From Fischerella sp. CENA71 (lineage in GTDB: Bacteria > Cyanobacteriota > Cyanobacteriia > Cyanobacteriales > Nostocaceae), in NCBI GenBank assembly GCA_024239075.1, contig JANBVI010000074.1, positions 124,001 to 188,000 of the forward strand: a stretch of DNA of 64,000 nucleotides, written 5' to 3'. Both the position numbers and the translations under genes were made by a program. Numbering within the stretch: the first letter of the stretch is position 1; each line of letters opens with the position of its first letter. Positions 52,926-61,020 of the stretch are shown here, one piece after another. The notes below the pieces were generated by a model. It made no database searches. It was not told the DNA's origin and saw nothing but the letters and a program-made list of their open reading frames with translations.

Positions 52926-54638
52926 TCAAGGCTTCATACCAAAATTGGCGATCGCAGTTACCGAAGGTAATATTGCTGCAACTCTCTGTTTAGATAAGTC
53001 GCTCAAAACTCCGATTGCGACATCGAACAATCGATTTGGTTGTAAATCATCCTTGACTAAGTTCCACAAACGTTGGACTTCTTCGGTATGCAGGCGATCA
53101 TCTTCAGTGAGAGCTAATACCAACTGTCGCCAGAGATATTTACCTTCATCAGATAGAAGATATTCTAGTCCGAGTTTGGCTGTCGGTAAAACATCAAAAT
53201 TATCATCACTACGAGCGATCGCAATCAAATTCTCTAACCGTTGCCATTGGAATTTACCATCTTTGAATAGCACTTCTAATAACCGTCGGCGCAATTGTGG
53301 AGATTCGCCGGTTAATAGACGTCTTGCTACGTAGGGATAAGCGACTTCCACAATTTTAAAGTTGGGGTTGAGGCTCAGAGCAATACCTTCTTGAGTCACC
53401 AAGGAACGAATAATTAAAGCAAACTTGGCGGGGACTCGGAAGGGATAATCATACATCAGTTGTGAGAACTGATCAGTGATGGTTTTGAAGTTAAAATCCC
53501 CAACGTTTTTGTTAATTGCATCGCCTAATGTTGCTTCTAGGGCAGGTACAATCGGACAAATATCTGTATCTGGGGTTAAAAATCCCAGCTTAACAAAGTC
53601 TGCGGCTAAGTCGTTGTAATCTTTGTTAACTAGATGTACCAGTGCATCTACTAGAGTTTCCTTAGTAGTTTCATTTAGCTGATCCATCATCCCAAAGTCA
53701 ATGTAACCCATTTTACCATCGGGCATGGCAAATAAATTCCCAGGATGGGGGTCAGCATGGAAGAAACCATATTCTAATAGCTGTTGTAGACCTGAAGTCA
53801 CGCCGATTTCGATGATTGCTTCCGGATCTAAACCCACTTCCTTGACTTTTTTGGTGTCGGTGAGCTTAAATCCATTCAGCCATTCTAAAGTTAAAACCCG
53901 TGTGGAAGTATAGCGCCAATAAATAGCTGGAACTTTCACACATGGATCATTACGGAAGTTTGTAGCAAATTTTTCGGCGTTGCGACCCTCATTGAGGTAA
54001 TCTATTTCCTCAAATAATTTGGTTCCGAACTCATCTACAATCAAACTCAGATCGTGACCTAGATTTAGAGGTAGCCAAGGAGCTAGCCAACCCGCAGCCC
54101 ATCGCATTAAATAAAGATCGAGGGTAATCACTGGGCGGAGATTTGGGCGTTGTACTTTGACTGCGACTTCTTCGCCACTGTGCAAACGACCGCGGTATAC
54201 TTGACCCAAGCTAGCAGCAGCAACGGGACTAGGTGATAGTTCGCTGTAGATTTCCTCGACGGAACGACCTAGTTCGGTTTCAATGAGTCGGTAGGCGATC
54301 GCATTATCGAAGGGTGGTAACTGGTCTTGCAATTTTACCAGTTCTTCTAAGAAATCTTTACGTATTAAATCCGGTCGCGTTGATAAAGCTTGACCTACTT
54401 TAATAAAAGTCGGCCCCAAACGTGTTAATAACTCCCGTAGTTGAGCAGCTCGTTTGAGTTTGTTTTGCTCGACTTGATTTTGCCACTCATCCCACTTCAA
54501 ACTCAAGATAAATGTGGCAAAAGACCAAATAATCCTTAGCGCCCGTCTCCAAGCAAGCCAAGGACGATAGCGGTAAAACTTTGCGATCTCATCAGGATCG
54601 TAGCGTCGATTATTTTGTTTAGGGGTTTGCAGGCTCAC
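52926..54638 (-). CDS. ABC1/AarF/UbiB family atypical kinase
   Basis: 570 residues with UbiB-family motifs: the KxGQ signature TFIKVGQALSTRPDLI, the Ala-rich nucleotide loop AAASLGQVYRG, the VAIK-like EVAVKVQRPN, the catalytic loop HADPHPGNLF and DFG-like YIDFGMMDQ. Cyanobacterial and plastid members (ABC1K) act in prenylquinone metabolism and stress responses of the photosynthetic membrane. The C-terminal part (SPQLRRRLLEVLFKDGKFQWQRLENL, ATAKLGLEYLLSDEGKYLW-type) matches plastoglobule/cyanobacterial homologs. It is a single leftward gene with no quinone genes near. Confidence 0.9.
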   Translation of the reverse strand: MSLQTPKQNNRRYDPDEIAKFYRYRPWLAWRRALRIIWSFATFILSLKWDEWQNQVEQNKLKRAAQLRELLTRLGPTFIKVGQALSTRPDLIRKDFLEELVKLQDQLPPFDNAIAYRLIETELGRSVEEIYSELSPSPVAAASLGQVYRGRLHSGEEVAVKVQRPNLRPVITLDLYLMRWAAGWLAPWLPLNLGHDLSLIVDEFGTKLFEEIDYLNEGRNAEKFATNFRNDPCVKVPAIYWRYTSTRVLTLEWLNGFKLTDTKKVKEVGLDPEAIIEIGVTSGLQQLLEYGFFHADPHPGNLFAMPDGKMGYIDFGMMDQLNETTKETLVDALVHLVNKDYNDLAADFVKLGFLTPDTDICPIVPALEATLGDAINKNVGDFNFKTITDQFSQLMYDYPFRVPAKFALIIRSLVTQEGIALSLNPNFKIVEVAYPYVARRLLTGESPQLRRRLLEVLFKDGKFQWQRLENLIAIARSDDNFDVLPTAKLGLEYLLSDEGKYLWRQLVLALTEDDRLHTEEVQRLWNLVKDDLQPNRLFDVAIGVLSDLSKQRVAAILPSVTAIANFGMKP

Positions 54639-55281
54639 TCCCTTATTTACCTCTTCATTTAAAATAAGAATTTGCTTTCTGTAAACCGGATATGGTTTCC
54701 TTCCAGCTCAACAAATACTTACCTGACTATTTCTCTGTAGCTTTGTAGAATTTAGTCAAGCTTTACTAAAAGTTACTTTGTTATCTTTTATTTTATATTA
54801 ATACATAAAAGTATATATACTTATGACCAGAGAGATAATTTTTTGATGTTAGCCATCTCAACTATCTATCCAGTATTAATTTTATCGTGTAGTTCAGTCT
54901 GTCGTCATGAGAAAAACGCTTCAGTTTGCTTAGTTTTAGATTAAAATCTTTATCAAAGGGTTGAGTATAATTTAAAACTTTATAATAATCAAGTGAGTAC
55001 TTGCACTTATGTATTAGGAAGATAAAACAAATTGAGATTTCCTGATCCCTGAATTTAGGGGCTTAAGGGATCAAAGTTAAACTTATCGCTCTCAAATTAA
55101 TCTAACTAGCTATTTGATGAGAATTCCAGCGTTTTTAAAACACGGGCGATCGCTTGTATCTTAGCTACGAGCATCACAATAGATTTACGAAGTTAAATCA
55201 TATTTTTAAAGTTTTATTTAGAAAGATTATGAATTGCAAAATAAGTAGATTTTGTTTAGTAATTGTGATGTTTATTTAGAC
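54639..55281. other. AT-rich spacer upstream of the ABC1 kinase gene
   Basis: About 640 bp with no gene. Contains at 55036-55072 a weak inverted repeat (cctgatccctgaatttagggg ... aagggatcaa). It should hold the leftward promoter of the ABC1-kinase gene. Confidence 0.4.
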
Positions 55282-55475
55282 TCCTTGCAGCAACATCCGC
55301 CTCCACGTTTGGATGTTTCGCGCAGCCTGTAGCAACATCCACCTTCCTTGCAGCAACATCCGCCTTCACGTTTAGGTGTTTCGCGCAGCCTGTAGCAACA
55401 TCCGCCTTCCTTGCAGCAACATCCGCCTTCACGTTTAGGTGTTTCGCGCAGCCTGTAGCAACATCCGCCTTCACG
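55282..55475. repeat. 63-bp tandem repeat array 2
   Basis: Partial unit 55282-55326, full units from 55327 and 55390, partial unit from 55453. Unit ctgtagcaacatccgccttc ... gtttcgcgcagc, clearly the same family as array 1 at 34036-34242 (aacttcc replaced by aacatcc). It lies about 290 bp beyond the DGR template repeat. Frames through it (e.g. 72 codons on the minus strand) are repeat artefacts. Confidence 0.85.
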
Positions 55476-55764
55476 TTATGTGTAAATTAAATTACAATAA
55501 GGTAGGTTGAAAACCCTTAACCTAAAGGCATGTCCATCCACCACACTGGCTCACCTATCAAAATCAATTTGGTGAACTACTACTATTGCCAGGAGCCTGC
55601 AATTTTGTTTGTAGAGTTGAGCAACTGTTCGGCTTACACCTACCAAGCTACCCAACTCAGGTTTATTTTCGGATACTGTTACCAGTATCACAGGAATAGG
55701 TCTGGACTCTTCTTCGGCACGCTCGACGCATTCCCATACGCCGACTCTGGCACAGAAGAGCGCT

Positions 55765-55890
55765 CGCAGCGGAAACAACAACCCGAAACCCGATGTTGTT
55801 GTTCCTATTGTCCGGATTGTCGTTGTTGTTACGACACGCAGAACGGCAATTCCTTGGATTGTTGTTCCAGGAACCACCGCGCAGCATCCG
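55765..55890 (-). repeat. DGR template repeat (TR)
   Basis: A 126-bp sequence matching the 3' end of the target gene (57487-57612) along its whole length. The TR begins CGGATGCTGCGCGGTGG and ends GTTTCCGCTGCG. In its core all 19 differences from the VR lie at TR adenines; 30 adenines occur in the core (AAC/AAT-rich codons). The last 30 bases, beginning at ATCGGG, are identical in TR and VR, as expected for the homing-initiation end. It starts 19 bp after the reverse-transcriptase stop codon and is expected to be transcribed as the template RNA. Confidence 0.95.
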
Positions 55891-55908
55891 GAAGTGCCTA
55901 CCCCTTCT

Positions 55909-56967
55909 TCACCCTCTCGTAAATACAAGAGATGCGAATATCTTTTGACGTAGCTGCCAACTATCTCCATGAGCAAGGTGAGCTTGCCAACTTTGAATTG
56001 AGCAATCCACGTCTTGAAATTCGATTTTACCTTGAGCATAGTCCCTTTGGAGCTGCTGTAATCTCCGCCGTCCCCTTCGCAAGTTCTCAGAACGTACTCG
56101 GATTGTATTTGGCAGAATACGAAATCCTAGAAAACTTGCCCCGTGTCGGGTTTCAAATAATTGGCTTTTCACTGGATGAAGCTTTAGCCTGAGATTAACC
56201 AAGTATTCTTCTATTGCTACTCGTGCTTCACTGAGAAATCCATAATCATCTGCAAACAAAGCAAAATCATCAACGTAGCGGACATATTTTTTTGCTTTGA
56301 GTTGCTCTTTAATAAAGTGGTCTAAACTATTGAGGTAGACATTCGCGAAGAATTGACTACTAAGGTTGCCTATTGGTAATCCTTTTCGGCGTTGTAAAGG
56401 TGATAATAAATTATCGCCAAGAAAATGTTCCATCACAGATTCTTGAGGATTACTCCTATTGATAATCGTATCTATTAACCACAAAGTATCGTCACATTTG
56501 ATTTTGCGACGCAAAAGGGATTTGAGAATTTCATGGTCAATACTGGGAAAATATTTCTTAATATCGCACTGCAAAATATAGCGACTAGAACGAGCAAAGC
56601 TAGTAAAGCGACGCAAAGCTTTGTGAGTACCAAAACCTAAACGATTAGCATAGGAATCAGCAATAAAAGTTCTCTCGAAAATTGGAACTATGATATTGCA
56701 CAAAGCATGATGTACTACTCTGTCTCGGTACGGTGCAGCAGAAATCAGGCGAGGTTTGGGTTCACAAATTTCAAAAGTTTTATAGCGTCCTGGGTGGTAA
56801 GTTTTTGATTCTAATTCACTCTTGATTTTTGCTAGTTTTGCTTCCCGGTTATAATTAAATTTCAAAATCTTCTCGCGAAATCGTTTCCCTCTTTGCGCCT
56901 GATGTGCTGCTAACACTAAATTGGCAAAATCTGTAATTTGTGGGTAAAGATTTCCGTATCGTTTCAT
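55909..56967 (-). CDS. DGR reverse transcriptase
   Basis: 352 residues with the retroelement RT motifs: [38 protein letters not shown] (motif A aspartate), [18 protein letters not shown] (the xxxSQ form usual in DGR enzymes) and [14 protein letters not shown] (catalytic YVDD near residue 230). There is no maturase, endonuclease or RNase H domain, which fits a DGR enzyme and excludes a group II intron ORF. The start overlaps the avd stop by 4 bp (ATGA), so the two are translationally coupled. It copies the TR RNA with errors at adenines into cDNA that replaces the VR. Confidence 0.95.
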   Translation of the reverse strand: MKRYGNLYPQITDFANLVLAAHQAQRGKRFREKILKFNYNREAKLAKIKSELESKTYHPGRYKTFEICEPKPRLISAAPYRDRVVHHALCNIIVPIFERTFIADSYANRLGFGTHKALRRFTSFARSSRYILQCDIKKYFPSIDHEILKSLLRRKIKCDDTLWLIDTIINRSNPQESVMEHFLGDNLLSPLQRRKGLPIGNLSSQFFANVYLNSLDHFIKEQLKAKKYVRYVDDFALFADDYGFLSEARVAIEEYLVNLRLKLHPVKSQLFETRHGASFLGFRILPNTIRVRSENLRRGRRRLQQLQRDYAQGKIEFQDVDCSIQSWQAHLAHGDSWQLRQKIFASLVFTRG

Positions 56968-57311
56968 CTGTTACCCTTTTGGCGTTGTTGTCTCATCCAA
57001 CCACCCAGTTCATTACCAATTTCATTGATCAGTTGACCAGCATATTCATATCGTCGCTCATCGAATTGTTGGAAATCAAATAATAATCTGGTTTGATGAC
57101 GCAAGGTGTCTAACTTAGCGTTTAACAATTCGAGTTGAGGCAACTTTTCTTGAGTGTATCGTGCTAAAATCAAGCCTTCCAGCAGGTCATAAAGTCCCGC
57201 TATCATTCTGTCCCCTAAAGTAAATTTATGTTTTCTGGGCAGACGATTTAAAATCGGCACATACCATTTAATCAGGTCATAGGTCTTTTGAATAATCGGT
57301 AAATCTTGCAT
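56964..57311 (-). CDS. avd: Avd, DGR accessory variability protein
   Basis: 115 residues, all helical: [32 protein letters not shown], then [10 protein letters not shown] and an amphipathic C-terminal pair of helices with basic tail ([11 protein letters not shown]). This is the pattern of Avd proteins, which form a pentameric barrel that binds RT and template RNA and is needed for adenine-directed mutagenesis. It lies between the target and RT genes and overlaps the RT start by 4 bp. The size is that of known Avd proteins. Confidence 0.9.
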   Translation of the reverse strand: MQDLPIIQKTYDLIKWYVPILNRLPRKHKFTLGDRMIAGLYDLLEGLILARYTQEKLPQLELLNAKLDTLRHQTRLLFDFQQFDERRYEYAGQLINEIGNELGGWMRQQRQKGNR

Positions 57312-57410
57312 TTTGTCAAAAACAAATTTTTAGTCTGTATAATTGTCTTGACAAAATTTACCACTTCTTAGATACTATTGATAGTCGTGCAAAAATTAAA
57401 AAATTATCGA

Positions 57411-57423
57411 CCGCCTTCGGCGG
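57411..57423 (-). terminator. Small hairpin between target gene and avd
   Basis: ccgcc-ttc-ggcgg; on the minus strand it is followed by tcgataaTTTTTTaaTTTTTG. It begins about 55 bp past the target stop codon and 100 bp before avd. It may partly terminate transcription and so set the RT level relative to the target. In some DGRs a hairpin just past the VR helps homing; this one is farther away. Confidence 0.4.
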
Positions 57424-57477
57424 AGGGTAAGAGTAAAAGAAAAAGGGTAGAGAGCTAAAGGGCAAAAGTGTAAAGAA

Positions 57478-59034
57478 TTATGTCCCCGCAGCGGAAACAA
57501 CAACCCGAAACCCGATGAGGCCGTCCCCACCGTCCGGATAGCCGTTGAAGTAACGACACGCAGAACGGCAATACCCCGGATTGAAGCTCCAGGAACCACC
57601 GCGCAGCATCCGTGCATAATTATGCCTATCATTAGTATTAATATCTATCCAAGCACTACCATCTTTTGGGGCGTACTCGTAACTGCTGTGCCAATGGTCA
57701 GCACACCATTCCCAGACTAACCCGTGCATATCAAACAAACCAAAGGTATTCGCTACTTTAAAGCTGCCTACTGATGTTGTCTGATTCCTGGACTTACCTT
57801 TAGGACTATCACCGTAGGTTACTTCAGCATTGTAATTTGCTAAATTAGATGTGATAGTTCCCCCAAAGTGAAACGGAGTTGTCGTGCCTGCTCTACAAGC
57901 GTACTCCCACTCAGCTTCACTAGGAAGTCGGTAGTGTTTTCCCGTATGTTTGGATAGTCTATCACAAAACTCCACCGCTTCATACCAAGAAATTTGTTCT
58001 ACTGGTAAATTATCGCCTTTAAAGTGTGATGGGTCGGGGTCAAGTTCTCGGTTGATTTGCTCTAGAGCAGCCACAACCTGCCATTGTGCCTGGGTTATGG
58101 GATATTTACCCATAAAAAAAGATGGAACAGTCACTTCATGCTGGGGACTTTCGTTATGGTAACGTTCCGCTTCAGTTTCCGGTGAACCCATCATAAATGT
58201 ACCACCTGGGATGGACACCATTTCTAAAGTGATATTATTACCAAGGTTTTCGGTGAAGTATTTTGCTTGTTTAGTCTCGCGTTTAGTTATTTTTCCTTTG
58301 GCGTTAACAGTGACAACCTCAAATGTAAAAGTTTGAGCAGGAATAAAAGAAAAAGTCACCTCAGCAATCGTCGGCGAATTTCCTAGTTGATGACGTAGCT
58401 TGTTCAGTTGTGCTTTTGCGCCTGAGTAATCACCACGAGCTGATTGTCCCATGCTTTGAGCTAAGGTTAATAAAGGCTCAAAGCCCGCATTTTCTAAAGG
58501 TTTTTCTAAAGTTTCCACCAAAAATGCTATTTGTGGCCAGTCATCTTGGTGTCGCTGCTGGAGCATTTTGGCTAATTTTTCGGTAATTTGTTTAGCTGCT
58601 TGGGTTGGTTCAACATAAGATAAAGCAGTCCATTTTTGAGCTTGAATTAGATTGTGATCTCCATGATTAATTTGTAGTTCAATATAATTCAGCAAAAAAT
58701 TGGATAGTTGTTTTAAACGCTCGGAAGCGAGATGACTTAACAGCACTTGTCGCACTGTAATATCTATTTCATAAAGCTCTTGACCCACCTCATAGCAAAA
58801 ACCAGACAAAAGCAAATCCGTTACCGCTACCCAAGGAACTTGCAGCTTCAATTCAGTAATTAAATAATCGCGTAAACGATACAGTAAATCAGGAGTCAAA
58901 GCCAAAGGAAAAGCCGCATGACGAGCAAATTCTAGGTGTGCAGGGGTAACGTGTCTACTCTGACTCCAAGCATCGATACGTTCTTTTGCTGCTTGAATTT
59001 TCGGGTCTGGTTCTAGTGAGGTTGAGTGAATCAT
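57478..59034 (-). CDS. DGR target protein with FGE/C-type-lectin-fold domain
   Basis: 518 residues. About 1-260 is a helical region (YLITELKLQVPWVAVTDLLL, QAAKQITEKLAKMLQQRH) of unknown fold. From about 265 to the end is a formylglycine-generating-enzyme-type domain (MVSIPGGTFMMGSPETEAER, ISWYEAVEFCDRLSKHTGK, YRLPSEAEWEYACRAGT, FGLFDMHGLVWEWCADHW). This fold is the known scaffold of DGR-diversified proteins. The last 43 residues, from RMLRGGSW to the end, are the VR. The start overlaps the vWA stop by 4 bp. The molecule is presumably the ligand-binding or effector component of the MoxR-vWA system; its ligand is unknown. Confidence 0.93.
   Translation of the reverse strand: MIHSTSLEPDPKIQAAKERIDAWSQSRHVTPAHLEFARHAAFPLALTPDLLYRLRDYLITELKLQVPWVAVTDLLLSGFCYEVGQELYEIDITVRQVLLSHLASERLKQLSNFLLNYIELQINHGDHNLIQAQKWTALSYVEPTQAAKQITEKLAKMLQQRHQDDWPQIAFLVETLEKPLENAGFEPLLTLAQSMGQSARGDYSGAKAQLNKLRHQLGNSPTIAEVTFSFIPAQTFTFEVVTVNAKGKITKRETKQAKYFTENLGNNITLEMVSIPGGTFMMGSPETEAERYHNESPQHEVTVPSFFMGKYPITQAQWQVVAALEQINRELDPDPSHFKGDNLPVEQISWYEAVEFCDRLSKHTGKHYRLPSEAEWEYACRAGTTTPFHFGGTITSNLANYNAEVTYGDSPKGKSRNQTTSVGSFKVANTFGLFDMHGLVWEWCADHWHSSYEYAPKDGSAWIDINTNDRHNYARMLRGGSWSFNPGYCRSACRYFNGYPDGGDGLIGFRVVVSAAGT
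57487..57612 (-). repeat. DGR variable repeat (VR) in the target gene
   Basis: 126 bp at the 3' end of the target gene. Compared with the TR it has 19 changes, all at TR adenines: 10 to G, 8 to T, 1 to C. They alter 14 codons and 13 amino acids; Asn, Arg and Asp codons of the TR become Ser, Phe, Gly, Tyr, Asp and Leu. All TR bases that are not adenine are unchanged. Confidence 0.95.
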
Positions 59035-60170
59035 CGTAATACTCTCAGAGCATTTTCAAACCCAGATAAATCAGCAGGAAACATTTGAATTATATTGGCA
59101 ATAGCTTCAGAAGTTGTATTTTGCCAATAAATTTTTGGCAGGGGATTTATCCAAACTAAAGCTTTACATCGCTGTCGTAAATTTTGCAATAATTCTTGCG
59201 TTTTATCAATTCTTTTCATCATGAAATTACCACGGGCTGCTCCCCCATCACTAAAAATTAAGATAATTGTGCGATGAGGATGAAAATCTTGAATTACCTG
59301 ATTCACAGGTATTTCAGTTTCAAATTGGGGGTCACAATAAAACATACGCCTGGGATAATTATTGAAGTAATAACAATTGTTTGTGTCTACACACCCAATT
59401 TCCCTAGCGGTTTCGACTAATAAACCTGATAAAACATGAAAAGGCTGCATAGAGCCTTTTTGATCAATTAATAAGACAAGTTTACCGGATTTGAGTAAAC
59501 GAGGTCTTTGTACGGGATGAAAAAATTTCCCGTGCTTTTTAATTTGCTCTATAGTAGCAGCCACATCTAACTCTCGCCTCAGTCCTTGTCGCGTCAGACG
59601 ATGTAAACTATCCCAACCTTGCTGCATTTGTTGTTTGGTTACAGGTAAATACTCTTTAAGTAAACCAGAAGGTTTGAAAGTAGATAATTCTTGGGCTTTT
59701 CCGATTCGTACTGCTTGAACAATTTTCTCAGCATCACCAGTATTTGTATCTATACTTGTATCTATAGGAGGAGGAAAGAAGAAGTATTCAGGTTCATTGT
59801 CAGAATATTGAGGTGGTTTATCAGGTGGTTTATTGTTAATTGGTTCTGGAAGTAAATTATCTGGTTTTTTGAAAATAGGTTCGGGTTTCTCTTTGACTAA
59901 TGTTTTTCTAGTAAAAACATCATCAAAAATATCATCAAAAATGACTGAAAACTCCAGTCGTTGACTAGCAGATTTCACCCATAAAAGTTTACATAATTGT
60001 TTGAGACTGTCTCGACTAGGAACTCCTAAACTAAAAACTGATGCTTCGGAACTGTCATAATCATGTAATAATACCTGTAACAATAAATTATAATCATCCA
60101 CACCAATCGGAAATTTTGCCTCCCGCAATCGGATGAATAATTTATAGAGAGGTAAGTTACATTCATTCAT
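59031..60170 (-). CDS. vWA-domain protein of MoxR-vWA type
   Basis: 379 residues. An N-terminal helical region (LYKLFIRLREAKFPIGVDDYNLLLQVLL) is followed by a Pro-rich, acidic linker (95-150) and a C-terminal von Willebrand A domain. The domain has KLVLLIDQKGSM near 232, the Mg-site-like FSDGGAARGN and VWINPLPK. The DxSxS metal motif reads DxKGS, a change seen in some vWA proteins that may alter or abolish metal binding. In MoxR-vWA systems this subunit links the AAA+ ATPase to its client. It overlaps the MoxR remnant by 8 bp and the target gene by 4 bp. Confidence 0.82.
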   Translation of the reverse strand: MNECNLPLYKLFIRLREAKFPIGVDDYNLLLQVLLHDYDSSEASVFSLGVPSRDSLKQLCKLLWVKSASQRLEFSVIFDDIFDDVFTRKTLVKEKPEPIFKKPDNLLPEPINNKPPDKPPQYSDNEPEYFFFPPPIDTSIDTNTGDAEKIVQAVRIGKAQELSTFKPSGLLKEYLPVTKQQMQQGWDSLHRLTRQGLRRELDVAATIEQIKKHGKFFHPVQRPRLLKSGKLVLLIDQKGSMQPFHVLSGLLVETAREIGCVDTNNCYYFNNYPRRMFYCDPQFETEIPVNQVIQDFHPHRTIILIFSDGGAARGNFMMKRIDKTQELLQNLRQRCKALVWINPLPKIYWQNTTSEAIANIIQMFPADLSGFENALRVLR

Positions 60171-60633
60171 GACCTAATTCCCCAGCAAACTCACAGTCAT
60201 CTCGACTTTTAAACAATGTATTGGGGTAAGGTATTTGTTCTTGCAAAAGCAAAGTTTCTAAATCTTTAGCATTATTTGAATTTAATTCCAGTGCATTTAA
60301 CCAATCTATAAATTCACTCGTACTAACTTTTTTCCCAAACTCCCCTTTATATTCCTCCATTTTTTGACGAACATCACAAAACCTGCTAACAGATGTCTCT
60401 ATGATTTGTTTTGTCCATTTTCTTCTGTTACCAAAACGTGCTGTAACAATTTCTTGTAATTTATCTGGCTTCGGAAACTCTATATAGCAATAAATACACC
60501 GCCTCAAAAAAGCATCTGATAATTTTCTTTGACCATTACTAGTAATAAAAATAATTGGTTGATAATCTGGATTAACTCTAATTTCTTCTCCAGTTTCTTT
60601 AACAAAAAACCGTTTTTCTTCCAGTTCTAAGAG
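60163..60633 (-). pseudogene. MoxR AAA+ ATPase, C-terminal half only
   Basis: About 155 MoxR-like residues remain: LLELEEKRFFVKETGEEIRVN, then IIFITSNGQRKLSDAFLRRCIYCYIEFP (sensor 1 and arginine finger region) and the helical C-terminal lid. Walker A and Walker B, which should lie just upstream, are missing. The homology stops at 60633, where an IS-like terminus (gggtgtttgaaaagttttga) begins. The frame continues to a TTG at 60660 through IS sequence. Without Walker motifs this cannot hydrolyse ATP. It was the first gene of the operon with the vWA and DGR target genes. Confidence 0.8.
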
Positions 60634-60770
60634 GGTGTTTGAAAAGTTTTGATGGGTCAAAATTTATGCTAATCGCCTCAGCATGATGCGAATCATGGCA
60701 AGGTAGATAAACGTCTCTGATGTTTCGGGTAATAACTCATAGTCTCTAATCTTCCAAATAAATGCGCTTA
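60634..60770 (-). mobile_element. IS5-type transposase 3' end fragment
   Basis: Read leftward this encodes RVSAFIWKIRDYELLPETSE then TFIYLAMIRIMLRRLA and TAA, the typical C-terminus of IS5-family transposases of Nostocales, followed by a terminus ending at the moxR breakpoint. Only the last 30 or so codons are left. It is the likely cause of the moxR truncation. A second IS5-type piece (62102-62227), upstream in the same gene order, may come from the same copy. Confidence 0.7.
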
Positions 60771-60819
60771 CGCGTTAGAGCGCAATGAAATTAATACCTT
60801 AACAGGGCGAGTCCGCAGC

Positions 60820-61020
60820 ATGAAGAATACTTTAGTTTTACCTAAGTGGTTAGACTATACTACTTGGGATAGTCCGCGTTGGAAAACAGCGATCGCCCGT
60901 AAGTCCATGTCGATGCCAATGCGAATGGCACGCGAAGCCTCTGTGATTACAACAGCCACCTCCGTCTTAGATATGGGCTGTGGTCGCGGCAACGATGTCG
61001 ATTTCTTGAGACAACAAAAG
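60820..61020 (+). pseudogene. Methyltransferase N-terminal stub
   Basis: The first 65 or so codons of a longer frame (60820-61467). TAIARKSMSMPMRMAREAS and SVLDMGCGRGNDVDFL match the start of the putative SAM methyltransferases found with DNA phosphorothioation genes (pattern aRhktAi.R..lS.Pvr...e...l.....vlDyGCGrG.Dv..L). Motif I is complete but the rest of the fold is missing. The frame then fuses to Tn3 transposase sequence. It is a broken gene. Confidence 0.5.

Noticed and set aside
55256-55474. 72-codon minus-strand frame over array 2
   Set aside because: Same 63-bp repeat artefact as array 1.
55663-55887. Separate small gene over the template repeat
   Set aside because: The frame [11 protein letters not shown]... 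is the TR read in the VR frame; it is an RNA template and has no initiation signals.
55530-55922. 130-codon plus-strand frame opposite the template repeat
   Set aside because: Antisense shadow of the TR region, Cys-rich by composition, with no family match.
55909-56967. Group II intron or retron reverse transcriptase
   Set aside because: No maturase or endonuclease domain and no msr/msd-like structure was seen; an adjacent Avd gene and a TR/VR pair with adenine-only differences identify a DGR.
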